Shown here: positions 1 to 8,644 of the stretch, piece after piece | Layout of the letters: the number at the start of each line of letters is the position of its first letter | Numbering within the stretch: the stretch's first letter is position 1 | Assembly (NCBI GenBank): GCA_016715885.1 | Contig: JADJXL010000024.1 | Span: forward strand, 62,001 to 126,000 | Length of the DNA stretch: 64,000 nt | Direction of reading: 5' to 3' | Source of the DNA: Polyangiaceae bacterium | GTDB taxonomy: Bacteria; Myxococcota_A; Polyangia; Polyangiales; Polyangiaceae | The notes under the pieces: generated by a model | The model's input: the letters and a program-made list of their open reading frames with translations, nothing else | Database searches by the model: none | Told to the model about the DNA's origin: nothing | Translations under genes and position numbers: made by a program

Positions 1-769
1 CGAACACGGGCAAGACCTCCGCCGCAAGCCGCAAAGGCTGCGTGAATGCGACCGTTGCCCCCGCTTCGCGCGCTCGTTCGAGCAATTCCGGCACGTCGGG
101 GTCGTTGAGTCCCGGAATGACGGGTGCAATGGCAATTCCCACGGGAATCCCTGCATCGGCCAGGATGCGCATGGCAGAAAACCGCAACGTCGTCGTGGCC
201 GCCCAAGGTTCGATTTTGCGCGCGTCTTCGTCTCGGGCAAACGGAATGCTGAGAAAAACCATCGCTCGAGCTCGCCGTGAAAGCTCGGCAAGAAGGGAAG
301 CATCGCGCGCGACCAGACGACTCTTCGTGATGATGGAAATCGGGTTTTGGAATTCCAAACAGACTTCGAGACACCGGCGCGTGATCTCGTAATTGGCTTC
401 GAGAGCCTGATAACAATCGGTATTTCCTGAGAAAACGACATCGTCGCCTTTCCACGATGGGCGAACGAAGGCTTCGCGCAAAAGCTCCGGCGCATTCGTC
501 TTGACGACGATCTTGCGATCGAAATCGGTGCCTGCTCCAAACCCCAAATATTGATGGCTTGGCCGAGCATAACAATATGCGCAAGCATGAATACAACCCC
601 GGTACGGGTTGACACTGTAACGAAAAGGTAAATCGGGACTATCGTTTTCGGAAAGAATGCTGCGCGCTCGCTCCTCGAATACCTGAAGCGTGGCATTGGG
701 CGGCTCCTCGAGCCACTCCACCTGCGTGGACGACCAAGGATTGGGAGGATTTTGGACCGGGCGCGGCAT
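1..769 (-). CDS. PA0069-family radical SAM protein (3' end outside window)
   Basis: Partial gene. It reads continuously from an ATG at 769 to the window edge (256 residues), so the C-terminus is missing. The radical SAM cluster motif CIHACAYC (C59, C63, C66, spacing CxxxCxxC) follows NPYRGC, and SGNTDCYQ and PVIPGLND follow further on. This arrangement is typical of the PA0069/Rv2578c branch of radical SAM proteins, which bind a [4Fe-4S] cluster and cleave S-adenosylmethionine; their substrate is not established. It lies 9 bases downstream of hemH on the same strand, so the two are probably co-transcribed. Family membership is fairly sure, function is not. Confidence 0.85.
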   Translation of the reverse strand, partial: MPRPVQNPPNPWSSTQVEWLEEPPNATLQVFEERARSILSENDSPDLPFRYSVNPYRGCIHACAYCYARPSHQYLGFGAGTDFDRKIVVKTNAPELLREAFVRPSWKGDDVVFSGNTDCYQALEANYEITRRCLEVCLEFQNPISIITKSRLVARDASLLAELSRRARAMVFLSIPFARDEDARKIEPWAATTTLRFSAMRILADAGIPVGIAIAPVIPGLNDPDVPELLERAREAGATVAFTQPLRLAAEVLPVF

Positions 770-778
770 ACCCCCTCG

Positions 779-1696
779 TCAATCTACCATCGCGCGGCGA
801 ACCACGGTCTCCAATGCATCGATGAACCGCGGCCGATCATTGACGGCTTTTGCGCGCAAGATCCCTGAAAGACCCGCTTTTTTGGCGATCAATGGAGCCT
901 CGATGTCCAAATCGTACAGCGTTTCGATGTGCTCGGCCACGAAACCAATCGGAGCGACGAGCGCGCGCTGCGCCCCGCTACGCGCAAGATCCGCAAATGT
1001 TTCGCCAAGATCCGGCCCGAGCCAAGGCTCGCTGCTCGCCCCTTGGCTCTGAAATGCGACGTGCACGGAAAAACCACGAGGCACGAGCCGCGCGGCGACG
1101 GCCCCGGCCATTTCGCGGAATTGCGTCTCGTATGCATCTCCTGCCGCAATCACGCGTCGAGGCAAACTGTGCGCCGTGAGCACGATCGGAATGTTCGTCG
1201 CGTCCTCTCGCGGCACGCCGTCGAGCGCCTCGTCGATGGTTTGGACAAACGCGTCAATCAACGCCGGTTCCATGCCCCACGGAGGCACGGCTCGTACGGA
1301 CAGTTCAGGATGATTCGCCGCAGCCTCGCGAATCGCCGCGTGATACACGTCGACGGATTGCGGCGCGAGAGGCAGCGAAATCACCGTGCGAATGCCTCGT
1401 TCGACGAGCTTCGGTAAAACCTCGTTCGGGTACGGATGCCAAAGCCGCCCGGCAACGGCCACCGGAATGCCAATGCGCGCTTCGAGCGCCACCGCCTGCG
1501 CTTCGGTGATCCTCATGAGTGGCGAGCCGCCAATCAATTCGAATCGATGCTTCACTTCCGCAATGAGCTCGGGAGGCGCCGGACGGCCCCGACGGATGTT
1601 GCGAATGAAGGCAGCCGTGTCGTCCACGTTGGAGACAGTGCCATGACATGACACGAGGACAGCGATGGACATGCTTTGCCCAGCATAGCGTGACAT
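779..1696 (-). CDS. hemH: Ferrochelatase
   Basis: 305 residues. It inserts ferrous iron into a porphyrin at the end of haem synthesis (protohaem or coproporphyrin route; not decidable here). Family signatures seen: TAHSLPRRV with the metal-binding/catalytic His at about residue 176, GDAYETQ, FQSQGASSEPWLGPDL at about 215-230, and PIGFVAEHIETLYDLD at about 249-264 with the conserved Glu. Length fits a soluble ferrochelatase. A second ATG at 1672 (MSIAVLVSCHGT) is an equally plausible start, because the first eight residues precede the usual beginning of the family. The neighbours are a radical SAM gene downstream and an alpha/beta hydrolase upstream on the same strand; no other haem genes are visible. 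Confidence 0.9.
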   Translation of the reverse strand: MSRYAGQSMSIAVLVSCHGTVSNVDDTAAFIRNIRRGRPAPPELIAEVKHRFELIGGSPLMRITEAQAVALEARIGIPVAVAGRLWHPYPNEVLPKLVERGIRTVISLPLAPQSVDVYHAAIREAAANHPELSVRAVPPWGMEPALIDAFVQTIDEALDGVPREDATNIPIVLTAHSLPRRVIAAGDAYETQFREMAGAVAARLVPRGFSVHVAFQSQGASSEPWLGPDLGETFADLARSGAQRALVAPIGFVAEHIETLYDLDIEAPLIAKKAGLSGILRAKAVNDRPRFIDALETVVRRAMVD

Positions 1697-1753
1697 AAGG
1701 TAAGCGCCAGGCGATTTCAGGAAATTGTGGGCTTGGACGAACCAAGAAGCTTT

Positions 1754-2557
1754 TCAGCTTGCCCGCGCGCTTGCCACGTATTCGCGCAAAAATTCCACAA
1801 GCGGCCCATTGACCACTTCGGGATGCGTCACGTTCGCCGCATGCGCGGCCCCCGGAACTTCGACAAAACGCTTGGCATTGCCGAGTTTTTCGTACAGCAT
1901 TCGCGCCCGGTCGATGTGAATGGACAGATCGGCCGTTCCATGAAACACGATGGCCGGCGCGCTGATTGTTCCAACGCGCTCCGTGATGTCGTCACGCTCG
2001 AGCAAGCACAACGTCGGGTCTACCATCGCTTCCTGCGGCAACGTCGCCCATTTCGATATCCACGGCTCCCAATGCTCGCGCCCACCGAGAATGAGCGTCG
2101 CAATGGCTTCGCGAAGTGGCACGACGAGACCAAATTGGCGCCACGAATCGAGCATCTGGCGGTATCCCGCGAGCTTTTCGGCATCGTCGACGCCGGCTTG
2201 CGTCGATATCAGTACCAGTGCTCTGACCCGGTCCGGATAGCGAAGCGCCACGCGAAGCGATACGAAACCACCTTGGGACATGCCGCCAAAGACGGCTCGC
2301 TCGATCCCGAGATGATCGCAAAGCCGCACGGCGTCGTCGGCGCAATCCCAATACGTAAACGGTTTGCCATCGGTTTGAGTTTGCCCGAAACCGCGCTGGT
2401 CGTGACGGATGACACGGTATTTTGGAACAAGTACGCGAACTTGCGCATCGAACATCGTGTGATCCATGAGAAACCCGTGGCCGAATACGATGGCCGGACC
2501 ATCGCCACCAGAGTCCTCGTAAAAAATTTTTTGCCCATTCAATTCAACGTGAGGCAT
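1754..2557 (-). CDS. Alpha/beta-fold hydrolase
   Basis: 267 residues, a complete single-domain alpha/beta hydrolase. The oxyanion region is HGFLMD (about 27-32), the nucleophile elbow is GMSQGG with Ser94, the acid is Asp210 in FHGTAD, and the catalytic His is His239 in PGAAHAAN. There is no signal peptide, so it is probably cytoplasmic. The layout resembles 3-oxoadipate enol-lactonase, haloperoxidase-like and general esterase members of the family. No aromatic-degradation genes sit nearby, so the substrate cannot be named. It follows the MurE-like gene by 34 bases on the same strand. Confidence 0.85.
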   Translation of the reverse strand: MPHVELNGQKIFYEDSGGDGPAIVFGHGFLMDHTMFDAQVRVLVPKYRVIRHDQRGFGQTQTDGKPFTYWDCADDAVRLCDHLGIERAVFGGMSQGGFVSLRVALRYPDRVRALVLISTQAGVDDAEKLAGYRQMLDSWRQFGLVVPLREAIATLILGGREHWEPWISKWATLPQEAMVDPTLCLLERDDITERVGTISAPAIVFHGTADLSIHIDRARMLYEKLGNAKRFVEVPGAAHAANVTHPEVVNGPLVEFLREYVASARAS

Positions 2558-2591
2558 GGTGCAACCTGCAAAGCAGATTTTTGGTAGGGTG

Positions 2592-3815
2592 TCAAGCGTG
2601 TTTGTCTAAACGAACCAGCTCGCCCAAGGCCCGCCGGGCAACTTCGGCATCCACGAGCCGACGAGCGCCCGATGCGAATACTTGCTCGGTCTCGGGACCT
2701 CGACCGGCAATCACCACCACGTCGTCGACATCGGCACCACCCAATGCATCAAAAATGGCTTTTTCACGATCGAGCACGACGGACACCGCGGGATGATCGC
2801 CAACTCCACGCCGAATCGCCGCCGCAATGAGCGCGGGATCTTCGCGGCGCGGATTGTCGCTCGTAAGCACGATTCTGTCGGCAATGCGCGCTGCTCGTCC
2901 CATCGCTTCACGCTTGCCTCGATCTCGCTCACCTCCCGCACCAAACACCACGATCAATCGCCCCGCACAAAGCGAACGCGCCGTGGCAAGCGTTCGTTCC
3001 AGCGCGTCGGGCGAGTGGCCGTAATCGACGACGGCCCGCGGCCCCGCCCCAATGACCTCGAATCGCCCCGGTATCGCCGGCGTCTTCTCGATCGCGTCGA
3101 CGGCATCGTTCGCCGAAATGCCGGCTTCCATGGCCGCCGCCAATGCAGCAAGCGCATTCTCTGCGTACACTTCGCCAATTGCACGCAAATGCATTTCCCG
3201 GTCAAACCCCGCCAGACGCGACGACGGCCAAAGCTTTACACGCGTACCATCCCACCCGACGATCACGCGCTCGGCAGCGATGTCCACATCCATGACCGGC
3301 GGCCCGGACGAACGCGACGACAAACCATAACGCAACGTGCGCACCGACTTTGGAATCACCTCCGCGAGCAGCGCCGACGCAGGATCGTACGCATTGAGCA
3401 CGGCTGCACCTCCGGGCGGCAAATGCACGAAGAGCTGCGCTTTGCTCGCCAAGTAATGCTCGGCAGATCCGTGACTATCGAGATGATCACGCGTGAGGTT
3501 CGTGAAGACCCCGATGGAAATCGGCCACGCTTTGGCGAACCCCACCGCGAGCGCCTCGCTCGTGCATTCCAAAACCGCCATTTTCGCCCCGACATCGAGC
3601 GCCCGCTTCATTGCTTCGACAAACCCGTCGTAATCGTCTGCCACATCGATTTTTTCTTGGCCCAAGAACGAACCGACCGTCGTTATTCTCAGCACCGGCC
3701 CATGCAAACATCCAAGTGCCGATGCGAGATAACTCGTCGTCGTGGTCTTGCCATTGGTTCCCGTCACACCAGCAGTAAACAAGCGGTGTGACCACGGCGG
3801 AGGCGGCGGAAGCAT
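2592..3815 (-). CDS. MurE-like Mur ligase lacking the N-terminal domain
   Basis: About 407 residues from the ATG at 3815. The central and C-terminal Mur ligase domains are intact: P-loop GVTGTNGKTTTT near residue 16, the TRDHLDSHG stretch followed by ASKAQLF (carbamylated-Lys region), PGRFE, VVDYGHSPDAL, FGAGGERDRGKR, and SDNPRREDP. The DNPR motif is the one that in MurE selects meso-diaminopimelate. The roughly 90-residue N-terminal domain that holds the UDP-MurNAc-dipeptide in MurE (495 residues in E. coli) is absent: only about 15 residues precede the P-loop. A TTG at 3866 would add 17 residues, still too few. It probably ligates an amino acid to a different or smaller substrate, or is a paralogue beside a full MurE elsewhere. 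It diverges from the DUF2330 gene across 135 bases. Confidence 0.8.
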   Translation of the reverse strand: MLPPPPPWSHRLFTAGVTGTNGKTTTTSYLASALGCLHGPVLRITTVGSFLGQEKIDVADDYDGFVEAMKRALDVGAKMAVLECTSEALAVGFAKAWPISIGVFTNLTRDHLDSHGSAEHYLASKAQLFVHLPPGGAAVLNAYDPASALLAEVIPKSVRTLRYGLSSRSSGPPVMDVDIAAERVIVGWDGTRVKLWPSSRLAGFDREMHLRAIGEVYAENALAALAAAMEAGISANDAVDAIEKTPAIPGRFEVIGAGPRAVVDYGHSPDALERTLATARSLCAGRLIVVFGAGGERDRGKREAMGRAARIADRIVLTSDNPRREDPALIAAAIRRGVGDHPAVSVVLDREKAIFDALGGADVDDVVVIAGRGPETEQVFASGARRLVDAEVARRALGELVRLDKHA

Positions 3816-3950
3816 CGAAGACGCACTGTAGCGCAGCGACTGCAACGTGCCGTAAGTATTCGTCAAAAGAATGAACCGCTTCCGTTCCCCTCGCCGCTCG
3901 TGGTAGTGTACTCGTCGCGCCCCACTCGCGCGGCGCAAACCGGAGACATC

Positions 3951-5454
3951 ATGAAAACACGCTTCCTTGCCCTCACGCTTTTCGCACCTTTCGCTGCAGC
4001 ACTGGCCTGGCCAAGCGACGCTCGTGCATGCGGCGGATGCGTCGTCGCTCCCGAAGACAATACCATCGTCAACTCGCACCGAATGGCGCTCTCGATATCG
4101 CCCAAACAAACCGTCTTGTGGGACCAAATTCGATACAATGGCGACCCGGAGAGCTGGGGCTGGCTCTTGCCCGTCAAACCCGGCGCCGTCGTCGAGCTCT
4201 CCACGGATGCCTGGTTCGAAACGCTCGACGCAGCCACCACCACCAGCGTCTTCGCGCCGCCCATTAGCTGCAACAATGGCTCGGGCATCGGTTGCGGCTT
4301 CGCTCAGGCCGATTTCGCCGGCGCCCCTACGAGCGACGCACTTGGCGGCGGCGTGACCGGTCGTTCATCGCGGAACCGTTGGGCCCTTCGAAACCGTCAC
4401 GCTCAGCACGCAAACTCCCGGAGTCCTCGACGATTGGCTCACGAACGCCGGCTTCAACGTCCCTGCGGATTCGGCCCCCGTCATCGATGCCTACGTCGCC
4501 GAAGGTTACGACTTCATTGCGCTGAAGCTCTTGCCCGAAAAAGGCGTCGACGAAATGAAACCCGTGCGCGTCGTCCAGCCCGGAGCGGTCCCCACCTTGC
4601 CCCTTCGAATGGTCGCCGTCGGCACGGGCGCAAATGTCGCAATCACGCTCTACATCATCGGCGAAGGACGCTGGGAAGCCAATAACTTCCCCAACAAACA
4701 AATACCCGTCGACCTGCTCTCGTGGGATTTCGCCACGAATACATCGAACTACAGCATTCTGCGGGACAAAGTGATGGATCAAGAGGGCGGATCCGTTTGG
4801 CTTACGACGTTCGCCAAAGAACGGGCGCTGATGTCGCCCATTACGGGCAGCAATGGGACGCGATTCTTCAACGTCGGCAACGACTTCAATTTCGTCGACA
4901 ACATCGGTGAAGCCTACGTGCAACAGGGCCTAAAGAATGGCGAAACGATCGACACGGCCTGTTCGGGCACCTTCAAACAATTTGCGCAGAGCAGCCAAAT
5001 CGTTTCGGATCCCTGTCCGGCTGGGGTCCCCTCGTATGATCCATCGTGTAGCGAAGTGGCCGCCGGTGAAATCGACGCACGCATCTTCGAATGCGGCGCA
5101 ACCGATGCCATCATGGAAGCGACGCTCGACGACATCGCAACGGCGCTCACGGGCCTTCACCCCAAAGACGTGTGGGTCACCAGGCTGGAAGCCGATTTGC
5201 CGCGCGCAGCACTCGCCAATGACCTGATTATCGCGGCTGCTGCAAGTCAGGTCGAAGTCGACGCCGATCTGCAAGCTCGTTCCGCGACGAACATCGAATC
5301 GCTGTGCGGCTCGGGCGTGGTTTCGCCGATGCCCACGATGCCCTCGGATGGCGACAAGAGCCGCATGCTCGTGCTCGTCTCCACGCTCGCCGCGGGCTTA
5401 TTGGCGTTTGCACGCAAGCGTTTGCGCAACGTCGAATTGCCGACCGTTGCTTAG
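3951..5454 (+). CDS. DUF2330 exported protein, interrupted by a one-base frameshift
   Basis: Start ATG at 3951 has GGAG five bases upstream. The N-terminus is a Sec signal peptide ending near SDARACGGC. The first part (RMALSISPKQTVLWDQIRY, WGWLLPVKPG) is typical of DUF2330 proteins. At 4359-4360 the frame is lost: removing one G from the CCGG there turns the sequence into VTVVHRGTVGPFETVTLS, and the DUF2330 pattern continues (DFIALKLLP, MKPVRVV, PTLPLRMVAVG) to the stop at 5454. The C-terminus has one hydrophobic segment followed by ARKRLR, an anchor resembling a degenerate MYXO-CTERM tail. The corrected length is about 500 residues. Function is unknown; it is probably exported and anchored. 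It ends 9 bases before convergent fdhD. Confidence 0.75.
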
Positions 5455-5463
5455 TTTTTCGCG

Positions 5464-6306
5464 TCAAACGACGCGCGTTTCGTGCGAATACAGCGTAAAA
5501 CGCCCCTCGCGTACGAACGCCGCCAGCGTCAAACCCGCTGCATGAGCCGTTTCGATGGCGAGCGAGCTTGCCGCCGAAACGCTTGCCACGCACGAAAAAC
5601 CCGCCATCGCCGCTTTTTGCACGATTTCAAAACTCGCTCGACCGCTCACCGCAAGTACAAGCGCGGGATCGTCCGTGGTGCCGTCGCGCGGCAATCCTTT
5701 GGCAAGAAAAAGTTTGCCCACGACTTTGTCCACCGCATTGTGTCGCCCGACATCTTCGGCATGAGCCAACACGCGACCCGATGCGGTAACGGCACACGCA
5801 GCATGCAGCCCGCCCGTCCTCGCAAAATTGGCCTGCCCGGTAGCCAAAAGCGAAGGAACACGCGTCAACAGATTCGCATCGATTCGCGTGCGTGAATCCA
5901 AAATCGGCACGCGCTGCAATAAGTCGTCGATGCTGTCGCGCCCGCATACCCCGCACGAGCTTTGCGTGATGCCCACACGTTTCGTCCGTGAAAGGACATC
6001 GACATCCAAGCTCACGCCAGGCCCCGGAACCACTTCGATCACATTGCCATATCGAGGTTCTCCCAAGCGCCCGCAATGATGCACGCTGGCCACGTCGTCG
6101 AGTCTCTGGAGAACGCCTTCGGCAAACAGAAAACCAAGCGCCAAAAAGCGGTCTTCCCCCGGCGTGCGCATCGTCATTGCGAGCGATTCCCCAGCCACTC
6201 GAATTTCCAGCGGCTCCTCGACGACGACATCCTCCCATTGACGCAGCACCGCTTCGTCCCGCACACCCACGGCTTCGGCACGGCGAATACCTTTGTTTAT
6301 GGTCAC
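5464..6306 (-). CDS. fdhD: Formate dehydrogenase accessory sulfurtransferase FdhD
   Basis: 280 residues, GTG start at 6306. FdhD transfers sulfur from IscS to the molybdenum cofactor before its insertion into formate dehydrogenase-type enzymes. The essential pair of cysteines is present in the CGVCG motif (C118 and C121). Other family marks are GFLFAEGV, TGGLHAA, EDVGRHNAVDKV and SGRASFEIVQKA. The gene overlaps the end of the molybdoenzyme gene upstream by 4 bases (GTGA), so the two are translationally coupled, and that enzyme is the obvious client. Confidence 0.95.
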   Translation of the reverse strand: MTINKGIRRAEAVGVRDEAVLRQWEDVVVEEPLEIRVAGESLAMTMRTPGEDRFLALGFLFAEGVLQRLDDVASVHHCGRLGEPRYGNVIEVVPGPGVSLDVDVLSRTKRVGITQSSCGVCGRDSIDDLLQRVPILDSRTRIDANLLTRVPSLLATGQANFARTGGLHAACAVTASGRVLAHAEDVGRHNAVDKVVGKLFLAKGLPRDGTTDDPALVLAVSGRASFEIVQKAAMAGFSCVASVSAASSLAIETAHAAGLTLAAFVREGRFTLYSHETRVV

Positions 6307-8534
6307 GCCCGAGCCTCGATACGAACTTTGGTATTGTAATCGGGAACGAGGCCACCCGGGTCGACGATGCCCGAAGGCAAGAGCACGTTTGCTTCGGGCC
6401 AGAACATTTGCACGTTCCGCCGCGTGATCGCCGCCGGAAATGCGCGTCCTTCGAACGTTCCATGATGACTTTTGACCACCAAGGGTTGGTCCGGACGAAG
6501 TCCCAATGCCTCCATGTCTTCCGGATGCAAAAGAACATGGTCACGCGATGCACCCGTGAGCGGATCCATTTCAGCCTGAACGATGCTGTTGAATTGTTTT
6601 CCTCTGCGCGTGGCGAGCCAAAATTCACCTGGTTTCAAGCTTCGCTCCGGAACGTCTCGCAATTCGAAACGCGCGCGCCCACCCGGCAAAGGAAAATGGC
6701 CTCCTTCACAAAGCCGCGGACCGCCCCATTGGAATTGGTCACCTTGTTTTTCGAGTTTTTCGATTCCTTGATAAGCGGGCACGTCACACGCAATTTCGCG
6801 ACGTAATTGCGCCGCAACTTCGACATGCAATATCTTGTCGTGCTCGGACTTGGCCGCTCGCATGATTTCGAGCGGGATCCACCATTCTTCTCGAGCTTCG
6901 GGAATTTCGTGCCCAGGCACGTGCGGACTGAATACGACGCGCCTTTCAGTCGTGGTTTCCGTCACGCCCCCTCGATGTTCGTATCGCGTCCGCGCTGGCA
7001 AAATGTAAACGACTTCAGCGGGATCCACGAGCATTGGATGCGTGAGCACGATGTCCTGATGCACGCGCACGGGCACGCGCGCGAGCGATTCTTCCACGCG
7101 CGCCGGATCCGGCAACGTATCGCGCAAATTGCCCCCCATGATGTAGAAAATATCGAGCTTCCCCGCGTAGGCTGCTTCGAGCATTTCCGTGGTGCTCATA
7201 CCTATCCGCACCGGAGGGCGCACGCCCCAATTCCGTTCGAATCGGTCGGCATTTTCATCGTTGATGGCCACGCCTCCAGGATACGCATTGGCGTACGCGC
7301 CCATTTCCGCGCCGCCTTGTACCCCAGAATGGCCGCGGATCGGCATGACACCGCATTTGTCCCGCCCCACGAATCCACGTGACAAAGCAAGACACATGAG
7401 CGCAGCAACCGTGTCGCTTCCATGCACGTGCTGCGTGAGGCCCATGCTCCAAACGAACACACCCGTCTTCGCATTCGCAACGATATCGGCAAATCGCTCC
7501 ACATCCTCGGCCTTTGCGCCCGACGCGCGCACGAGCGCTTCGAAGTCCTGCGCGAGCAGTTTGTCCTGGTATTCATCGAATCCCTCGGTGTGGGCATCGA
7601 TGAAAGCTCGATCGATGGCGCCCTTTTCGATGAGCCGGCGCTGGACGGCATGGAAAAACGCCATGTCGCCGCCTGTATCGACCGAGAAAAACCCATCGCA
7701 GATCTGACTGCCCCACAATGCAGATTCGGGCGTCGACGGAATCCAATAGCGATCGAGCCCCGGTTCTACGAACGTATTGATTGAATAGACTCGCGTGCCT
7801 CGCTTTTTGGCTTCATGAAGATATTTCATGGCCACGGGTTGATCATTGGCTGGGTTCGAGCCGAAAAACACGACGATGTCGGCCCCATACCAATCTTTGT
7901 ACGAACACGTCGATGCAGCGACACCCATCGTTCGCTTCATTGCGGCCGTGGAAGGACTGTGGCAAAGTCGCGCAGCATTGTCGATATGCGGCGAACCATA
8001 CACGCGCATCGCTTTCTGCGCCGCGTAATACACTTCATTCGTGATACCGCGAGACGTCATGAACATGGCGACTCGATCCGGATCCGCCTGACCGAATCGA
8101 CCACCCAATTCGCGCAGCACGTCGTCCCACTCGATACGGGCAAATCCACGCTCGCCTTTTTTGCGCCGAAGCGGAAAAGGAATTCGCCCAAGGTCGCGCA
8201 GCGCCTGACCATTCTGCCTTCGCAGTGCATCGACGTCTGCAAAAACTTCGGCACGCGCGGGGCCCATCGTGTTCAGCCGCAGGAGATTCAAGCGAACGAG
8301 ACACAAGTGCGTGCCGTCGATCGTCCAATCACGCATGCCCGTCGTTCCGAGCGCACAGCCGTCGCAAACGCCCTGACTGAGCACGCGATACGCATGCCCC
8401 AAGTTATCGCGATTTTCCCAGGCGATCCGGAGCATTTCCAAAAAATGCCTCGGCTTCTGGAAACCCAGACCGAACGGCGACAAACTCACGCGTTGGACGC
8501 CTTTTTTTCGGAGCGGCACGAGCGCGTTGGACAT
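6303..8534 (-). CDS. FdhF/YdeP-family molybdopterin oxidoreductase
   Basis: 743 residues. An N-terminal Fe-S region with GVCDGCALG (C57, C60) and C78 precedes the molybdopterin domains; GSNPANDQPV and GHSGVQGGAEMGAYAN are characteristic of the FdhF/YdeP branch. At the position of the catalytic selenocysteine of E. coli FdhF the sequence reads ARLCHSPST, so Cys191 should be the Mo ligand and no Sec machinery is needed. The C-terminal dinucleotide-binding domain is present (TRRGKQFNSI, DHVLLHPEDM). There is no Tat signal, so it is probably cytoplasmic. It is likely a formate dehydrogenase or acid-stress-type oxidoreductase; the electron acceptor is unknown, since no ferredoxin, NAD or hydrogenase subunits are adjacent. 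It is coupled to fdhD by a 4-base overlap. Confidence 0.88.
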   Translation of the reverse strand: MSNALVPLRKKGVQRVSLSPFGLGFQKPRHFLEMLRIAWENRDNLGHAYRVLSQGVCDGCALGTTGMRDWTIDGTHLCLVRLNLLRLNTMGPARAEVFADVDALRRQNGQALRDLGRIPFPLRRKKGERGFARIEWDDVLRELGGRFGQADPDRVAMFMTSRGITNEVYYAAQKAMRVYGSPHIDNAARLCHSPSTAAMKRTMGVAASTCSYKDWYGADIVVFFGSNPANDQPVAMKYLHEAKKRGTRVYSINTFVEPGLDRYWIPSTPESALWGSQICDGFFSVDTGGDMAFFHAVQRRLIEKGAIDRAFIDAHTEGFDEYQDKLLAQDFEALVRASGAKAEDVERFADIVANAKTGVFVWSMGLTQHVHGSDTVAALMCLALSRGFVGRDKCGVMPIRGHSGVQGGAEMGAYANAYPGGVAINDENADRFERNWGVRPPVRIGMSTTEMLEAAYAGKLDIFYIMGGNLRDTLPDPARVEESLARVPVRVHQDIVLTHPMLVDPAEVVYILPARTRYEHRGGVTETTTERRVVFSPHVPGHEIPEAREEWWIPLEIMRAAKSEHDKILHVEVAAQLRREIACDVPAYQGIEKLEKQGDQFQWGGPRLCEGGHFPLPGGRARFELRDVPERSLKPGEFWLATRRGKQFNSIVQAEMDPLTGASRDHVLLHPEDMEALGLRPDQPLVVKSHHGTFEGRAFPAAITRRNVQMFWPEANVLLPSGIVDPGGLVPDYNTKVRIEARA

Positions 8535-8644
8535 GATAGCGCAGGAAGTTACCCAAAATTGCGGCGGTTGTCATGAGGTTTGTCGCAGGACGCGCACACG
8601 CCCAGGACGCGCTCGTTATCGCGCAGTGCGTCATTTGCAAGCGC

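Noticed and set aside
6303..8534. Selenocysteine-type formate dehydrogenase
   Set aside because: The catalytic position is a Cys codon (ARLCHSPST), and no in-frame TGA or SECIS-like need exists.
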